Assembly (NCBI GenBank): GCA_036267135.1
Contig: DATAWQ010000057.1
Coordinates: forward strand, 10,307 to 74,306
Direction: 5' to 3'
Length of the DNA stretch: 64,000 nt
Origin: PALSA-505 sp036267135
Lineage (GTDB): Bacteria; Actinomycetota; Actinomycetes; Streptosporangiales; Streptosporangiaceae
Shown here: in pieces, positions 33,078 through 42,719 of the stretch
Position numbering within the stretch: position 1 is the first letter of the stretch
Layout: the number at the start of each line of letters is the position of its first letter
Notes under the pieces: generated by a model
The model's input: only the letters and a program-made list of their open reading frames with translations
Told to the model about the DNA's origin: nothing
Databases searched by the model: none
Translations under genes and position numbers: made by a program

Positions 33078-34910
33078 CTAACTCCCGGGCCGGTCATCGT
33101 GACCGCCCGGACGACCTGCTGGCCTGCGGCTGTGGTGGCCGGCGTGATCCTCCAGGTTGAGCGCCGTCTGGATCAGCGGCACGTGGCTGAAGGCCTGCGG
33201 CGTGTTCCCCACCAGGCGGCCGTACCGCGGGTCGTACTCCTCGCTGAGCAGGCCCAGGTCGTTGCGCAAGCCGAGCAGCCGCTCGAACAGCTCGACCGCC
33301 TCGTCGTGGCGCCGGGTCAGGTGCAGCGCGTTGGCCAGCCAGAAACTGCAGGCCAGGAACGCGCCTTCGGTCCCAGGCAAGCCATCGACCGCGGACCGCC
33401 CGTCCGGGTCGAGCTGGTACCTGCGGACCAGCCCGTCGGTCATCAGCTCCCGGCGGATCGCGTCCACGGTGGAGATGAGCCTCGGGTCGTCCGGCGGCAG
33501 GAAGCCGAGCTCGGCCATCAGCAGCACGGACGCGTCCAGCGTCTGCGCGCCGTAGTACTGGGTGAACGCGCCGCGCTCGCTGTTGTAGCCCTTCTCCGTC
33601 ACCTCGCGGTGGATCTGGCCGCGCAGTTGCCGCCACCTGACCGCCGGTCCAGGCAGGCCCCCGATGGCCGCCTCCGCTGCCCGGTCGAAGGCGACCCAGG
33701 CCATGACCTTGGAATGGACGAAGTGCCGCCGTGGGCCGCGCACCTCCCACAGCCCTTCGTCCGGCTCGGCCCAGTGCTTCTCCACGAAGCCGAGCAGCGC
33801 CCGCTGCAGCGACCAGGTGTGCCGATCCACCGCGATGCCGGACCGGCCGGCCAGGCAGAGCGCGTCCACCACCTCGCCGTACACGTCAAGCTGGCGCTGG
33901 TCCACCGCCGCGTTGCCGATCCGCACCGGGGCCGAGCGCTCGTATCCGGGCAGCCAGTCGGCCTCCCACTCGGCCAGCCGCCGCTCGCCCGCCACCCCGT
34001 ACATGATCTGCACGTCCCCGGGATCCCCGGCGATGGCCCGGCCCAGCCACTCCCGCCAGGCCGTGGCCTCGTCGGTGTAGCCCGTCCGCAGCAGCGCCTC
34101 CAGCGTGATCGTGGCGTCCCGCAGCCAGCAGTACCTGTAGTCCCAGTTGCGGCTGCCGCCGATGTCTTCGGGCAGCGACGTGGTGGCCGCCGCCACGATC
34201 CCGCCGGTCGGCTCGTAGGTGAGCGCCTTGAGCGTGATGAGGGAGCGGACCACCGCGTCGCGGTACTGACCCTGATAGGTGCACATGGCCACCCAGTCGT
34301 TCCAGTACTTCCTGGTCTCCTCCAGCGCGTCCGCGGCGTCGCAGCCGGCCGGCCTGCCGCGGTGTGACTCCACCCAGGTGAGGGTGAACGGGATGCGGTC
34401 GCCCGGCTGCACGGTGAACCTGGCGCGGTGCGCCATGTCCGTCCCCTCCAGCCTGACCGGGCTGCTCACCCAGACCGAGTCGGGGCCGGCGGTGGCGTTG
34501 ATCGCGTTGTCCGTCCGCCGGACCCACGGCACGATCTGGCCGTAGCCGAACCGGAGCCGCAGCTCGCACTCCATCTCCACCGCCCCGTGCACGCCCTCCA
34601 CGATCCTGGCCAGCAGCGGTGCCCCGGCGTCCCGGCGCGGCATGAAGTCGATCACCCGGACGGTGCCGGTGCCGGTCCGCCACTCGGTCTGGAGTATCAG
34701 CGTGTCGCCCTGGTACTGCCTGGTCGCCTCGCCTGCCGCGGTGGGCGCGATCCGCCAGTTGCCGTTGCCCTCGTCGCCGAGCAGGGCGGCGAAGCAGGCG
34801 GGGGAGTCGAACCTGGGCAGGCAGAGCCAGTCGATGCAGCCGTCGGCGCCCACCAGCGCCGCCGACTGCATGTCGCCGATGATGGCGTAGTCCTCGATAC
34901 GTCCCGCCAC
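33078..34910 (-). CDS. Glycoside hydrolase family 15 protein (glucoamylase/trehalase-like)
   Basis: A 610-residue cytosolic protein with the actinobacterial GH15 layout. The N-terminal beta domain begins with IEDYAIIGD and DGCIDWLCLPRFD, followed by an (alpha/alpha)6 catalytic domain with NWDYRYCWLRDATITLEAL. The frame extends to 35423 but runs antisense to the lipoprotein gene there. GTG 34910 has a strong GGAGG six bases away and gives the expected N-terminus. Relatives hydrolyse alpha-glucans or trehalose; which applies here is open. It has no signal peptide. Confidence 0.9.
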   Translation of the reverse strand: MAGRIEDYAIIGDMQSAALVGADGCIDWLCLPRFDSPACFAALLGDEGNGNWRIAPTAAGEATRQYQGDTLILQTEWRTGTGTVRVIDFMPRRDAGAPLLARIVEGVHGAVEMECELRLRFGYGQIVPWVRRTDNAINATAGPDSVWVSSPVRLEGTDMAHRARFTVQPGDRIPFTLTWVESHRGRPAGCDAADALEETRKYWNDWVAMCTYQGQYRDAVVRSLITLKALTYEPTGGIVAAATTSLPEDIGGSRNWDYRYCWLRDATITLEALLRTGYTDEATAWREWLGRAIAGDPGDVQIMYGVAGERRLAEWEADWLPGYERSAPVRIGNAAVDQRQLDVYGEVVDALCLAGRSGIAVDRHTWSLQRALLGFVEKHWAEPDEGLWEVRGPRRHFVHSKVMAWVAFDRAAEAAIGGLPGPAVRWRQLRGQIHREVTEKGYNSERGAFTQYYGAQTLDASVLLMAELGFLPPDDPRLISTVDAIRRELMTDGLVRRYQLDPDGRSAVDGLPGTEGAFLACSFWLANALHLTRRHDEAVELFERLLGLRNDLGLLSEEYDPRYGRLVGNTPQAFSHVPLIQTALNLEDHAGHHSRRPAGRPGGHDDRPGS

Positions 34911-34997
34911 GTTGTCCTCCCGGCTACGCCACGCCGCCGAATTCCCTGCGGGTACCGTACCGGCTCGGCGCCCCCGCACCCTGCGTATGCTGGCGCC

Positions 34998-35399
34998 GTG
35001 GCTCTGCTTCTCTGGCCGGAAAGACGCCCTACGGCCGGGCTTCAGCGGCCGGCCCGGACCCTGATCGCGGTGACGCTGGCGGTGGTCACCGTGGCCGGCC
35101 TCGGCGGCTGTTCGAAATTCGACCAGGCGCTGGGCCAGCAAGAAGAGGTCGTGGTCTTCCAGCCGAACGTCAGCAACGCGGTCAAGATGAAGGTGCGGGC
35201 CGCCTGCTCGCACGTGCGCAACGTCAAGGTGGAGCCGCTGCCGACCGACCACAAGCTGTCGGACGAGGTCTACGACGTGCGCTACGAGGTCGGCTCGGCC
35301 AGCGACGTCGAGCTGGCGCGGTTCGACCAGTGCGTGTCCAAGTTCCCGCCCTCCGTAGTCCAGGGCGTCGAGACCGACACCCCCGGCGGCGACGACTAG
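34998..35399 (+). CDS. Small hypothetical lipoprotein
   Basis: A 133-residue exported protein. After a basic N-terminus come a hydrophobic stretch (LIAVTLAVVTVAGL) and a lipobox LGGC near residue 40. The mature part has two more cysteines (RAACSHVR and FDQCVSKF), likely a disulfide, in a compact alpha/beta-looking domain. GTG 34998 is chosen because the longer open frame runs antisense to the GH15 gene. It diverges from GH15. I do not recognise the family. Confidence 0.75.
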   Translation: MALLLWPERRPTAGLQRPARTLIAVTLAVVTVAGLGGCSKFDQALGQQEEVVVFQPNVSNAVKMKVRAACSHVRNVKVEPLPTDHKLSDEVYDVRYEVGSASDVELARFDQCVSKFPPSVVQGVETDTPGGDD

Positions 35400-35494
35400 G
35401 CCCCTCCGTACCGGGCTGGTCATGTGAAATTCATATGAAGAACACGTAGGCGCTGGTCAGCGAATCACACACCGGACACACGGGGCTTTCCATG

Positions 35495-35534
35495 TTCGCC
35501 ATCAGCCTGTACTATTCCCTATAATTCCTATCTA
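35495..35534 (+). promoter_or_regulatory. Candidate promoter/operator of the ssuABC-like operon
   Basis: A perfect TATAAT (35520-35525) lies 33 bases before the start codon, with a weak TTCGCC 19 bases upstream. The -10 is embedded in a direct repeat, ATTCCCTAT then ATTCCTAT (35514-35530), suggesting a repressor site. The rest of the 158-base leader has no obvious riboswitch fold. Confidence 0.5.
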
Positions 35535-35557
35535 CCCGACCACAAAAGAGTGGATAA

Positions 35558-36571
35558 ATGCGAAGAATTCTTGCTGCTGCAGCGGTTACGACAGTCGCGC
35601 TGGCGGCCGGCTGCAGTTCGTCAGGCCCATCTAGCTCGGGGGGATCCGGTGCGGTGACGCTCCGGCTTGGCTTCCTGGCGAACATCACGCACGCTCCGGC
35701 TCTGGTGGGGGTGCACAACGGCATCTTCACCAAGGCGCTGGGCAAGAACGTCACGCTGAAGACCCAGATCTTCGACTCCGGCACCGACGAGACCACCGCC
35801 CTGCTCGCCGGGCAGCTCGACGCCGCCTACGTGGGGCCCAACCCGGCCATCAACGCCTGGCAGAAGTCGAGCGGCAAGGCCATCAAGATCATCTCTGGGG
35901 TGGCCACCGGCGGCGCCTCGGTGGTGGTGAAGAAGGGCATCATGAGCCCGGCCCAGCTCAAGGGCAAGACGCTCGCCACGCCGTCGCTGGGCAACACTCA
36001 GGACGTGGCTGTGCGCTACTGGCTGAAGCAGCACAGTCTGACCACCACGGCCACCGGTGGCGGCGACGTCTCCATCAAGCCGACCAAGCCGAACTCCGAC
36101 GCTGTGCTGGAGTTCCAGTCCGGCCAGATCGAGGGTGGGTCCGAGCCGTCGCCCTACGACGTGGAGATGGTCCAGGACGGCGGCACCACGCTGTTCACCG
36201 AGCCGGGCGTGACCACGCTGCTGGTCGTGTCGCAGAGCTTCCTGGCGGCGCACGCCAGCGTGGTGAGCAACCTGCTCGAAGGCCAAATCCAGACCAACGA
36301 GTACATCGCGAAGAACCCGACGGGCGCCGCCTCAGCGGCCAACGCCGAGCTCACCACGCTGCTGGGCAAGGGCATCAAGCCCAGCGTCCTGCCGACCGCG
36401 TTCAAGGAGATCAGGTTCACCGACGACCCCGACGCGAGCTCGCTCGCGACGGACGCCAAGGAAGCGGTGGCCGTGGACCTGCTCAGCCCCGTCAACCTGA
36501 ACGGCATCTACGATCTCGGTCCGCTCAACCAGCTTCTGAAGAAGGCTGGGCAACCTCAGGTGAGTTCATGA
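35558..36571 (+). CDS. ssuA: ABC transporter substrate-binding lipoprotein (sulfonate/nitrate/taurine type)
   Basis: A 337-residue lipoprotein with signal and lipobox LAAGC near residue 18 and a Ser/Gly linker. An NMT1/SsuA-like two-lobe binding domain follows, with LGFLANITHAPALVG and VGPNPAINAW. These proteins capture alkanesulfonates, taurine, nitrate or thiamine precursors. It starts the ssuA-ssuB-ssuC operon, overlapping ssuB by four bases. No desulfonating monooxygenase (ssuD, tauD) is in the window, so the ligand is inferred from family resemblance only. Confidence 0.85.
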   Translation: MRRILAAAAVTTVALAAGCSSSGPSSSGGSGAVTLRLGFLANITHAPALVGVHNGIFTKALGKNVTLKTQIFDSGTDETTALLAGQLDAAYVGPNPAINAWQKSSGKAIKIISGVATGGASVVVKKGIMSPAQLKGKTLATPSLGNTQDVAVRYWLKQHSLTTTATGGGDVSIKPTKPNSDAVLEFQSGQIEGGSEPSPYDVEMVQDGGTTLFTEPGVTTLLVVSQSFLAAHASVVSNLLEGQIQTNEYIAKNPTGAASAANAELTTLLGKGIKPSVLPTAFKEIRFTDDPDASSLATDAKEAVAVDLLSPVNLNGIYDLGPLNQLLKKAGQPQVSS

Positions 36572-37404
36572 GCATCATGCAGCGAGGCGCTCCGGCCGAG
36601 CCTGCCGCCGCTTCCCGGTCTTCCGCGCCCGTGTCTTCCACGGGTCGACGGGAGGCCGGGGAACCGGTCGTCGAGCTCACCGGCGTGTCCAAGGTCTACG
36701 GAACCAGCCGGGCACCGCTGCTGGCGCTCGACAACGTGTCGCTGAGCGTCGCCGAGGGCGAGTTCGTCTGCCTGATCGGCGCCTCCGGCTGCGGCAAGAG
36801 CACGATGCTCTCGCTGGTGGCCGGCCTGGACACGCCGACTTCCGGCCAGATTTCCACCGGGGGCAAGCGGGTCACGCTGATGTTCCAGGAGCCGGCCCTG
36901 TTCCCGTGGCTGACCTCGGCCAGGAACGTCGAGCTGGCCCTGCGGGCCAGGGGCGTGCCCAAGCAGCAGCGGCGCACCCGCGCCGCGGAACTGCTCCAAG
37001 CCGTGCACCTGGGCGGGTTTGGCGGCAAGCGGCCGCACGAGCTGTCCGGTGGCATGCGCCAGCGGGTGGCGATGGCCCGCGCGCTGGCCCAGGACGCCGA
37101 CGTCCTGCTCATGGACGAGCCGTTCGGCGCGCTGGACGCGATGACCAGGGACCTGCTGCACGACGAGCTGGACCGGATTTGCGCGGAACGCGCGCTGACC
37201 GTGCTGTTCGTCACGCACAACGTGCGCGAGGCGGCCCGGCTCGGCGACCGGGTGATCCTGCTGAGCAGCCGGCCTGGCCGGGTGATCGAAGAGGTCAAGG
37301 TGGACATCGAGCACCCCAGGCGGATCGACTCGCCCGAGATCGCCGAGATCGGCGCGCACCTGACCGACCGGCTGCGGGAGGAGATGGCGTCCCATGTCCG
37401 CTGA
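36568..37404 (+). CDS. ssuB: ABC transporter ATP-binding protein (SsuB/TauB type)
   Basis: A 278-residue importer ATPase. It has Walker A GASGCGKST, Q-loop MFQEPALFPWL, signature LSGGMRQR, Walker B LLMDEPFGALD and switch His in FVTHNVREA. The QEPALFPW segment is typical of the nitrate/sulfonate/taurine subfamily. An N-terminal Ala/Ser/Pro-rich stretch of about 30 residues precedes the domain. It overlaps ssuA by four bases and ssuC by eleven. Confidence 0.92.
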   Translation: MSIMQRGAPAEPAAASRSSAPVSSTGRREAGEPVVELTGVSKVYGTSRAPLLALDNVSLSVAEGEFVCLIGASGCGKSTMLSLVAGLDTPTSGQISTGGKRVTLMFQEPALFPWLTSARNVELALRARGVPKQQRRTRAAELLQAVHLGGFGGKRPHELSGGMRQRVAMARALAQDADVLLMDEPFGALDAMTRDLLHDELDRICAERALTVLFVTHNVREAARLGDRVILLSSRPGRVIEEVKVDIEHPRRIDSPEIAEIGAHLTDRLREEMASHVR

Positions 37405-38272
37405 CACCCAGGTGAACTCGCTGGTCGGACTCGACAATCTCGAACTCGCCCCGCAGCCGGGGCGGGAATTCCTGCGCGGCACCAGCGTCAAGGTCCTGGG
37501 TGGGCTCTGGCCCAAGGTGCTGGCCATCGTGATCGTGCTGGGCCTCTGGGAACTCGTCTACGTGGCCAACGTCAAGCCGCACGACATCTTCCCCGGGCCG
37601 GCCACGGTGCTGCCGAACCTGTGGACCCAGGCGAACCACTCGCTGCTCTGGCAGGCCATCGGCACCACCTTGCGCCGGGCTGTCACCGGGTTCGCGCTGG
37701 CTCTGGTGATCGGCTCGATCGTGGGTGCGCTGGTGTCGCGGATCAAGGTGCTCCGGGCGGCAGTCGGCTCGTTGATCACCGGGCTGCAGACCATGCCGTC
37801 GATCGCCTGGTTCCCGTTCGCGATCATCTTCTTCGGGCTCAACACGTCGGCGATCCTGTTCGTCATCGTGCTGGGCGCGGCGCCGTCGATCGCCAACGGC
37901 CTGATCGCCGGTGTCGACTACACCCCGCCGGTGCTGCTGCGGGCCGGCAAGACCATGGGCCTGCGCGGCCTTGCGCTCTACCGGCACCTGATCCTGCCGG
38001 CGTCGCTGCCCACGTTCGTGGCCGGGCTCAAGCAGGGCTGGGCGTTCGCCTGGCGCAGCCTGATGGCCGGTGAGCTGCTGGTGATCATCGCCGGCACCTC
38101 GTCCATCGGCGTGCTGCTGTCCAACGACCAGAATCAGGCGGACATGCCGAGCGCCATGGCGATCATGATCGTGATCCTGGTTCTCGGGATCGGGGTGGAC
38201 GCGTTGTTCGGCACCGTGGACCGGACCATCCGCCGCCGTCGCGGCCTGGCCGATCCTGCCGTCGGAAGGTAA
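37394..38272 (+). CDS. ssuC: ABC transporter permease (SsuC/TauC type)
   Basis: A 292-residue membrane protein with about six helices and the BPD-type inner-membrane domain. The EAA-loop region is GLRGLALYRHLILPASLPTF, and MPSIAWFPFAIIFFGL is typical of the sulfonate/nitrate group. It completes the importer with SsuA and SsuB. The 246 bases after its stop contain nothing I can name before the acyl-CoA ligase. Confidence 0.92.
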   Translation: MSADTQVNSLVGLDNLELAPQPGREFLRGTSVKVLGGLWPKVLAIVIVLGLWELVYVANVKPHDIFPGPATVLPNLWTQANHSLLWQAIGTTLRRAVTGFALALVIGSIVGALVSRIKVLRAAVGSLITGLQTMPSIAWFPFAIIFFGLNTSAILFVIVLGAAPSIANGLIAGVDYTPPVLLRAGKTMGLRGLALYRHLILPASLPTFVAGLKQGWAFAWRSLMAGELLVIIAGTSSIGVLLSNDQNQADMPSAMAIMIVILVLGIGVDALFGTVDRTIRRRRGLADPAVGR

Positions 38273-38518
38273 CGAGCCAGCCGGCCGCGGCCCACACCCC
38301 GCCGCGGCCGGTCACGGCGCAGCCCAGCTCCGCCAGCGGAACGGTGAGCTGGCTGGTGCCCGGCGCCACCTCGAGCCGGGGCGCCAGCGCGCGGGCACCT
38401 CAATTCAGCCCCCGCCACGATCGAACGCTATGCCCGGCCCCGTCGTGATTTGATATGGACGCGGGATGGGTCAGGCCGGCCGCGGGGCGCGGTCCGCCGA
38501 TGATCAGGGAGGCGCACG

Positions 38519-40381
38519 GTGACGTCAACTTCAGAGGTATTGCGGCTGCGGGCCGACATGGAAGAGGGCATCGCCGGCCGGACGGTCTGCGATCTGTTCG
38601 AGGACGTGGCCGGGCACGAGGGCGCCAGCCCCGCCTATTCCGACCGCGAAGCCCCCGACGCGGCCTGGGAAACACTCACCTGGGCGCAGACCAGGCAGCA
38701 CGCCCTGGAACTGGCCGCGGCCTTGGCCGAGCTCGGCCTGGCTCCAGGCGAACGGGTGGCGCTGCTGCTGCCTAACCGGCTGGAGCACGTGCTCGCGGAC
38801 CTGGCCACCGTGCACGCCGGCGGCGTCCCTGTGACGTTCTACGCGACGCTGGCCGAGGATCAGATCGCCTACATGGCCGCGGACTGCGACGCGCGGATCG
38901 TCGTGGTCGACGGCGCCGCCGAGCTGGCCAAGCTGGATGCGGTGCGGTCCAGGCTGCCCGGCCTGAAGAAGATCATCGTCAGGGATGCGGCCGCCTGCCC
39001 GGCGGGCGAGCGCTACCTGAGCTGGCCTGATTTCGCCGCGCTGGGACGGGACCGGCACGCCGCCGCCCCGTCGGTGGTGGCCGGCCGGATAGCGGCGATC
39101 TCGCCGCAGGACCCGGTCACCCTGCTGTACACGTCGGGCACCACCGGCAATCCCAAGGGCGTGATCATCACCCACCACAACGTCCTGTACGAACTGGCGG
39201 TGGCCGAGTACGCCGGCACGATTCCCGACCACGTCCGGTGGGTGTCCTACCTGCCGCTCGCGCACATCGCCGAGCGCATGTTCACGCTGTACCTGGCCAT
39301 CAGCCAGGGCGGCCACGTGCACTTCTGCCATGACGCGGCCACCGGCCTGGTCGGCACGCTCGGCGCGGTGCGGCCGACCGCGTTCTTCGGCGTGCCGCGG
39401 GTCTGGGAGAAGATACAGGCCGGCATCACCGCGCTGATCGCGGCCGAGACCGACCCGGGCCGCCGCGCGGCGGTCGAGCGGGCCATGGACACCGGCCGCC
39501 GGTACGTGGAGAGCTGCCAGTTCGGCCGCACGATGCCGGACGGGCTGGCCGAGGAGTTCAAGCAGGCCGACGAGAGCGTGCTCCAGCTCATCCGCTCGCT
39601 GCTCGGCCTGGGTGAGACGGTGACCGCGACCAGTGCGGCGGCGCCGCTGCCCGAGGAGGTGGCCAGGTTCTTCGCCGGCCTGGGCGTGAAGATCCTCGAC
39701 GTGTACGGCATGACCGAGACCACGGGTGCGTTCACCGCCAACACCGACATCGAGTTCAAACTGGGCACGGTGGGCAGGCCCATGCCCGGCACCGAGATCC
39801 AGATCGCGCCGGACGGTGAGATCCTGACCAGGGGACCGCTGAACACGCCCGGCTACCTGAACCTGGAGGAGGCCACCGCCGAGCTGATCGACGCCGACGG
39901 CTGGGTGCACACCGGCGACATCGGCTCGGTGGACGCCGACGGCTTCGTCTCGGTAGTGGACCGCAAGAAGGAACTGATCATCACCGCCGGCGGTGAGAAC
40001 ATCTCGCCGGCCGCCATCGAGAACCTGCTCGTCGAGCACCCGCTCATCGGCCAGGCGGCCAGCTACGGTGACCGCCGCAGGTACGTGGTCGCCCTGCTCA
40101 CCCTGGACGGTGACGCGGCGGCCGCCTGGGCCACGGCCCACGGCCTCGACGCGGCCGACGTGGCCAGCCTGGCCGGCCATCCGGACGTGCTGGCCGAGAT
40201 CGAGACGGCCGTGGCCTCGGCGAACGCCAGGCTGGCCCGGGTCCAGCAGGTCAAGCGCTGGCGGCTGCTGCCGGCCGAGTGGACGCCGCAGAGCGGGGAG
40301 GTCACGCCCACCCTGAAGCTGAAGCGCCGGGTGATCTACACCAGGTACGCCGACGTCATCGGCGAACTCTACGACGGCTGA
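38519..40381 (+). CDS. Long-chain fatty-acid--CoA ligase (FadD15-like)
   Basis: A 620-residue AMP-forming enzyme. The ATP loop is YTSGTTGNPKG, the A5 motif YGMTETTG, and the A7-A10 region contains GWVHTGDIGSVDADGF and VDRKKELIITAGGENISP. The C-terminal lysine is in LKLKRR. It activates fatty acids as acyl-CoA for beta-oxidation or lipid synthesis. GTG 38519 has GGGAGG upstream. It follows the importer genes after 246 bases and need not share their transcript. It converges on the membrane-protein gene with 20 bases between them. Confidence 0.92.
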   Translation: MTSTSEVLRLRADMEEGIAGRTVCDLFEDVAGHEGASPAYSDREAPDAAWETLTWAQTRQHALELAAALAELGLAPGERVALLLPNRLEHVLADLATVHAGGVPVTFYATLAEDQIAYMAADCDARIVVVDGAAELAKLDAVRSRLPGLKKIIVRDAAACPAGERYLSWPDFAALGRDRHAAAPSVVAGRIAAISPQDPVTLLYTSGTTGNPKGVIITHHNVLYELAVAEYAGTIPDHVRWVSYLPLAHIAERMFTLYLAISQGGHVHFCHDAATGLVGTLGAVRPTAFFGVPRVWEKIQAGITALIAAETDPGRRAAVERAMDTGRRYVESCQFGRTMPDGLAEEFKQADESVLQLIRSLLGLGETVTATSAAAPLPEEVARFFAGLGVKILDVYGMTETTGAFTANTDIEFKLGTVGRPMPGTEIQIAPDGEILTRGPLNTPGYLNLEEATAELIDADGWVHTGDIGSVDADGFVSVVDRKKELIITAGGENISPAAIENLLVEHPLIGQAASYGDRRRYVVALLTLDGDAAAAWATAHGLDAADVASLAGHPDVLAEIETAVASANARLARVQQVKRWRLLPAEWTPQSGEVTPTLKLKRRVIYTRYADVIGELYDG

Positions 40382-40401
40382 CCGCCAGCCCGCCGCCGGC
40401 C

Positions 40402-42450
40402 TCACCGGTGGTAGACGATCACATCCCGGACCCGGTAGGCCACCTTGAAGCCGGTCAGCCTGAGGTAGCGCGCGATGGCGCCGTTCACATGCGTGGGCCA
40501 CACGATGACCCAGCCGACGTTCATCTGCCGGGCGTTGCGGGCCGCGCGCGGGAAGCTAGCGGCGTGGTCGGCCACCCCGGGGTCGTGCCACACGTACGTC
40601 ACAAGCCCGGCGTAGAACGGCTCGTGCTCTATGCCGGTGAGGGTAGCGGCCGGTACCCGGGAGATCAGCCCGTTCGCGAGCGGATGGCCGTCGGCGGCGG
40701 CCATCACTTGGGCTTGCGGGTTGAACCCGGGTCCCCAGATGGGCGGGCCGCCGCGGATGCCGAACGGGAAGTCGACCACGATCGACGACGAGGGATCGGC
40801 CGCGATCGCACCGTCGATCTTGGGGTACGAGGTGCCCATCGCCTGGATCCGCAGCCCAGCGGGCATCACCTGGCCCGGCGGGTTGCCCGACCAGCCCAGC
40901 TCGACCAGGCACAGCACCAGCACAACGGCTAGCACCGGCTTGGCGGCGCGGGTTCGCAGCCACTGCACCGCCGCGCCGGCCAGCAGCGCACCCGCCGCCA
41001 GCGCCAGTTCGGCGAACCGGTAGGCCTCGCGGAAGTTCGAAAGCCCGGGCGTATGGACCAGCCAGGTGTAGGGCATCAGCAGGGACAGCCGCACCCCGTC
41101 CCAGTTCTGCGCGAACGGCACGTACTCCCGCGAGCCGACCCACAGCGCAGGCCCCAGCGCGAGGCTGGCGCAGCCCACCGCGAACAGCGCCAGCAGCCAC
41201 GCGTGGCGCCGCCGGAAGGAGACGAGCAGCCCGGCCACGGCCATGACGGTCAGGGTCACCCCGAACATGGGCACGTACGAGGCCGCCAGGCTGCTGGTGA
41301 GGCTTTGCGCCGAATCGATGATCCCGTGCTGGTAGAAGAAGGAAGCCTGGCCCTGCAGGCCGTAGGTGCCGATCCGGGGCGAGGGTGAGATCAGCCCCAG
41401 CAGCCCGGCGCCGTAGAGCGTGTAGGAGACGGCGAGTGACTTCGCGGGGAACGACGCGCCACCGGCCACCGCCTGCTGCACCATGGAGATGATCTGCGGG
41501 CTGCCGACGACCCCGAACACCACGAGGGCCAGCAGCACCGGCCGCAGCCGGCCCAGGAAGGCCGCGCCCCAGGACCCCGCGCCCCAGGACCCCGCGCCCC
41601 CGGTGTCTTCAGCAGCGGAGTCCCTTGGGGCCCGCGCCCGGTCGAAGATCAGCCAGGGCAGCAGCGCGAGACCGCCCGCGATGCCGGCCAGGATGGCCGA
41701 CTCCTGGTCGGTCAGCAGCGCCGCACCCAGGACCACACCGAGGAAGACGGCCGGCGGCCACCCTGGCCGCCGGCGCAGCCGCACCGCCGCCTCCAGCGCC
41801 AGCGGGATGAACAGTGCGCCCAGCGCCAGGTTGAGCTCGTACCAGCTCTGGTTGGCCAGCATGGAGGACAGGCCGTAGAAAGCGCCGCCCGCGACCGCCC
41901 CGAGCTGCGAGGGCACCCACAGCCTGGCCGCCCGGTACATGGCATAGGCCAGCAGGCCGGGCGCGAGCGCCGACAGCAGGTTGTAAGAGGCGGACGGCCC
42001 GAAGGCCAGGGTGACCGGCGTCATCACCAGGCCGGGCAGCGGCATCAGCGTGTGGAACCCGAGCTGGGTGCCGACCGGGGCGGCGATGTAGTGGGTGGAC
42101 CAGGGGTTGGACAGGTGCACGACCGACCTGGCCACCCACCAGAAGCCCCACACGAACCCGGCGGCGTCCCTGGTGCCGGGGAGCTTGTGCTCCCACAGAT
42201 AGCTGGCCCGTGGCCAGGTGAACAGCACCCCGGCCGCCAGGAAGCCGATCAGGATCGCGATCTGCCGGCCGGCCGGTGAACGGGCCCACCGGGCCGCCCA
42301 AGCGCGCGGTCCCGCGGCGGCCACCCCGGACGGCTTCGCGCTCACGCCCGGCTCACCGTCGGAGACGGCGAGCGAGCTGGCCTGGGCCGCCGAGCCTTCC
42401 GCTCCGGCTGGGGACGCCTGATTGTCCCCGGCACGGCCCGGTTGATTCAT
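40402..42450 (-). CDS. Polytopic membrane protein, GT-C-like
   Basis: A 682-residue protein with a low-complexity N-terminal 55 residues, about a dozen transmembrane helices from residue 65 to 535, and a soluble C-terminal domain of about 130 residues. An early aspartate in KLPGTRDAAGFVW and the large helical membrane array resemble GT-C glycosyltransferases or mannosyltransferase-like proteins, but no diagnostic motif is certain. A short GAGSWGAGSWGA repeat lies in a cytosolic loop. ATG 42450 has GAGG upstream. Function in cell-envelope sugar transfer is a guess. Confidence 0.7.
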   Translation of the reverse strand: MNQPGRAGDNQASPAGAEGSAAQASSLAVSDGEPGVSAKPSGVAAAGPRAWAARWARSPAGRQIAILIGFLAAGVLFTWPRASYLWEHKLPGTRDAAGFVWGFWWVARSVVHLSNPWSTHYIAAPVGTQLGFHTLMPLPGLVMTPVTLAFGPSASYNLLSALAPGLLAYAMYRAARLWVPSQLGAVAGGAFYGLSSMLANQSWYELNLALGALFIPLALEAAVRLRRRPGWPPAVFLGVVLGAALLTDQESAILAGIAGGLALLPWLIFDRARAPRDSAAEDTGGAGSWGAGSWGAAFLGRLRPVLLALVVFGVVGSPQIISMVQQAVAGGASFPAKSLAVSYTLYGAGLLGLISPSPRIGTYGLQGQASFFYQHGIIDSAQSLTSSLAASYVPMFGVTLTVMAVAGLLVSFRRRHAWLLALFAVGCASLALGPALWVGSREYVPFAQNWDGVRLSLLMPYTWLVHTPGLSNFREAYRFAELALAAGALLAGAAVQWLRTRAAKPVLAVVLVLCLVELGWSGNPPGQVMPAGLRIQAMGTSYPKIDGAIAADPSSSIVVDFPFGIRGGPPIWGPGFNPQAQVMAAADGHPLANGLISRVPAATLTGIEHEPFYAGLVTYVWHDPGVADHAASFPRAARNARQMNVGWVIVWPTHVNGAIARYLRLTGFKVAYRVRDVIVYHR

Positions 42451-42593
42451 CGTTCACCTCGTCCGGCGCAGGCTTGCGGCTCCGCGCTCTCCAACCGGCG
42501 CCGGCCCGACGGCAACTAGACGAATCACCCGTACAGACTATGACCTGGGGAGCCCTGCGCACGGCGTTGCAGATGACAGTAGCTAGACAGCGT

Positions 42594-42620
42594 ACCGCCC
42601 CGCCAGGCTGGCGGGGCGGT
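42594..42620. terminator. Strong 12-bp hairpin, likely terminator
   Basis: ACCGCCCCGCCA (42594-42605) pairs perfectly with TGGCGGGGCGGT (42609-42620) across a three-base loop. It lies 100 bases past the stop of the minus-strand membrane-protein gene at 42720, in a 269-base gap with no other feature. There is no T run, as is common for actinobacterial terminators. Confidence 0.6.
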
Positions 42621-42719
42621 AGACGATCACGTATCTGGAAAACGGATACCCGACGCCAGCTCCGGGTCACCCGCCCGGGGCTGGCGTCAGGATCCGCCCG
42701 TCAGGACGACGGGTTCGAG

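Noticed and set aside
34428..34997. Upstream part of the open frame containing the 133-residue lipoprotein
   Set aside because: It runs antisense to the GH15 gene, while GTG 34998 gives a proper signal peptide and lipobox.
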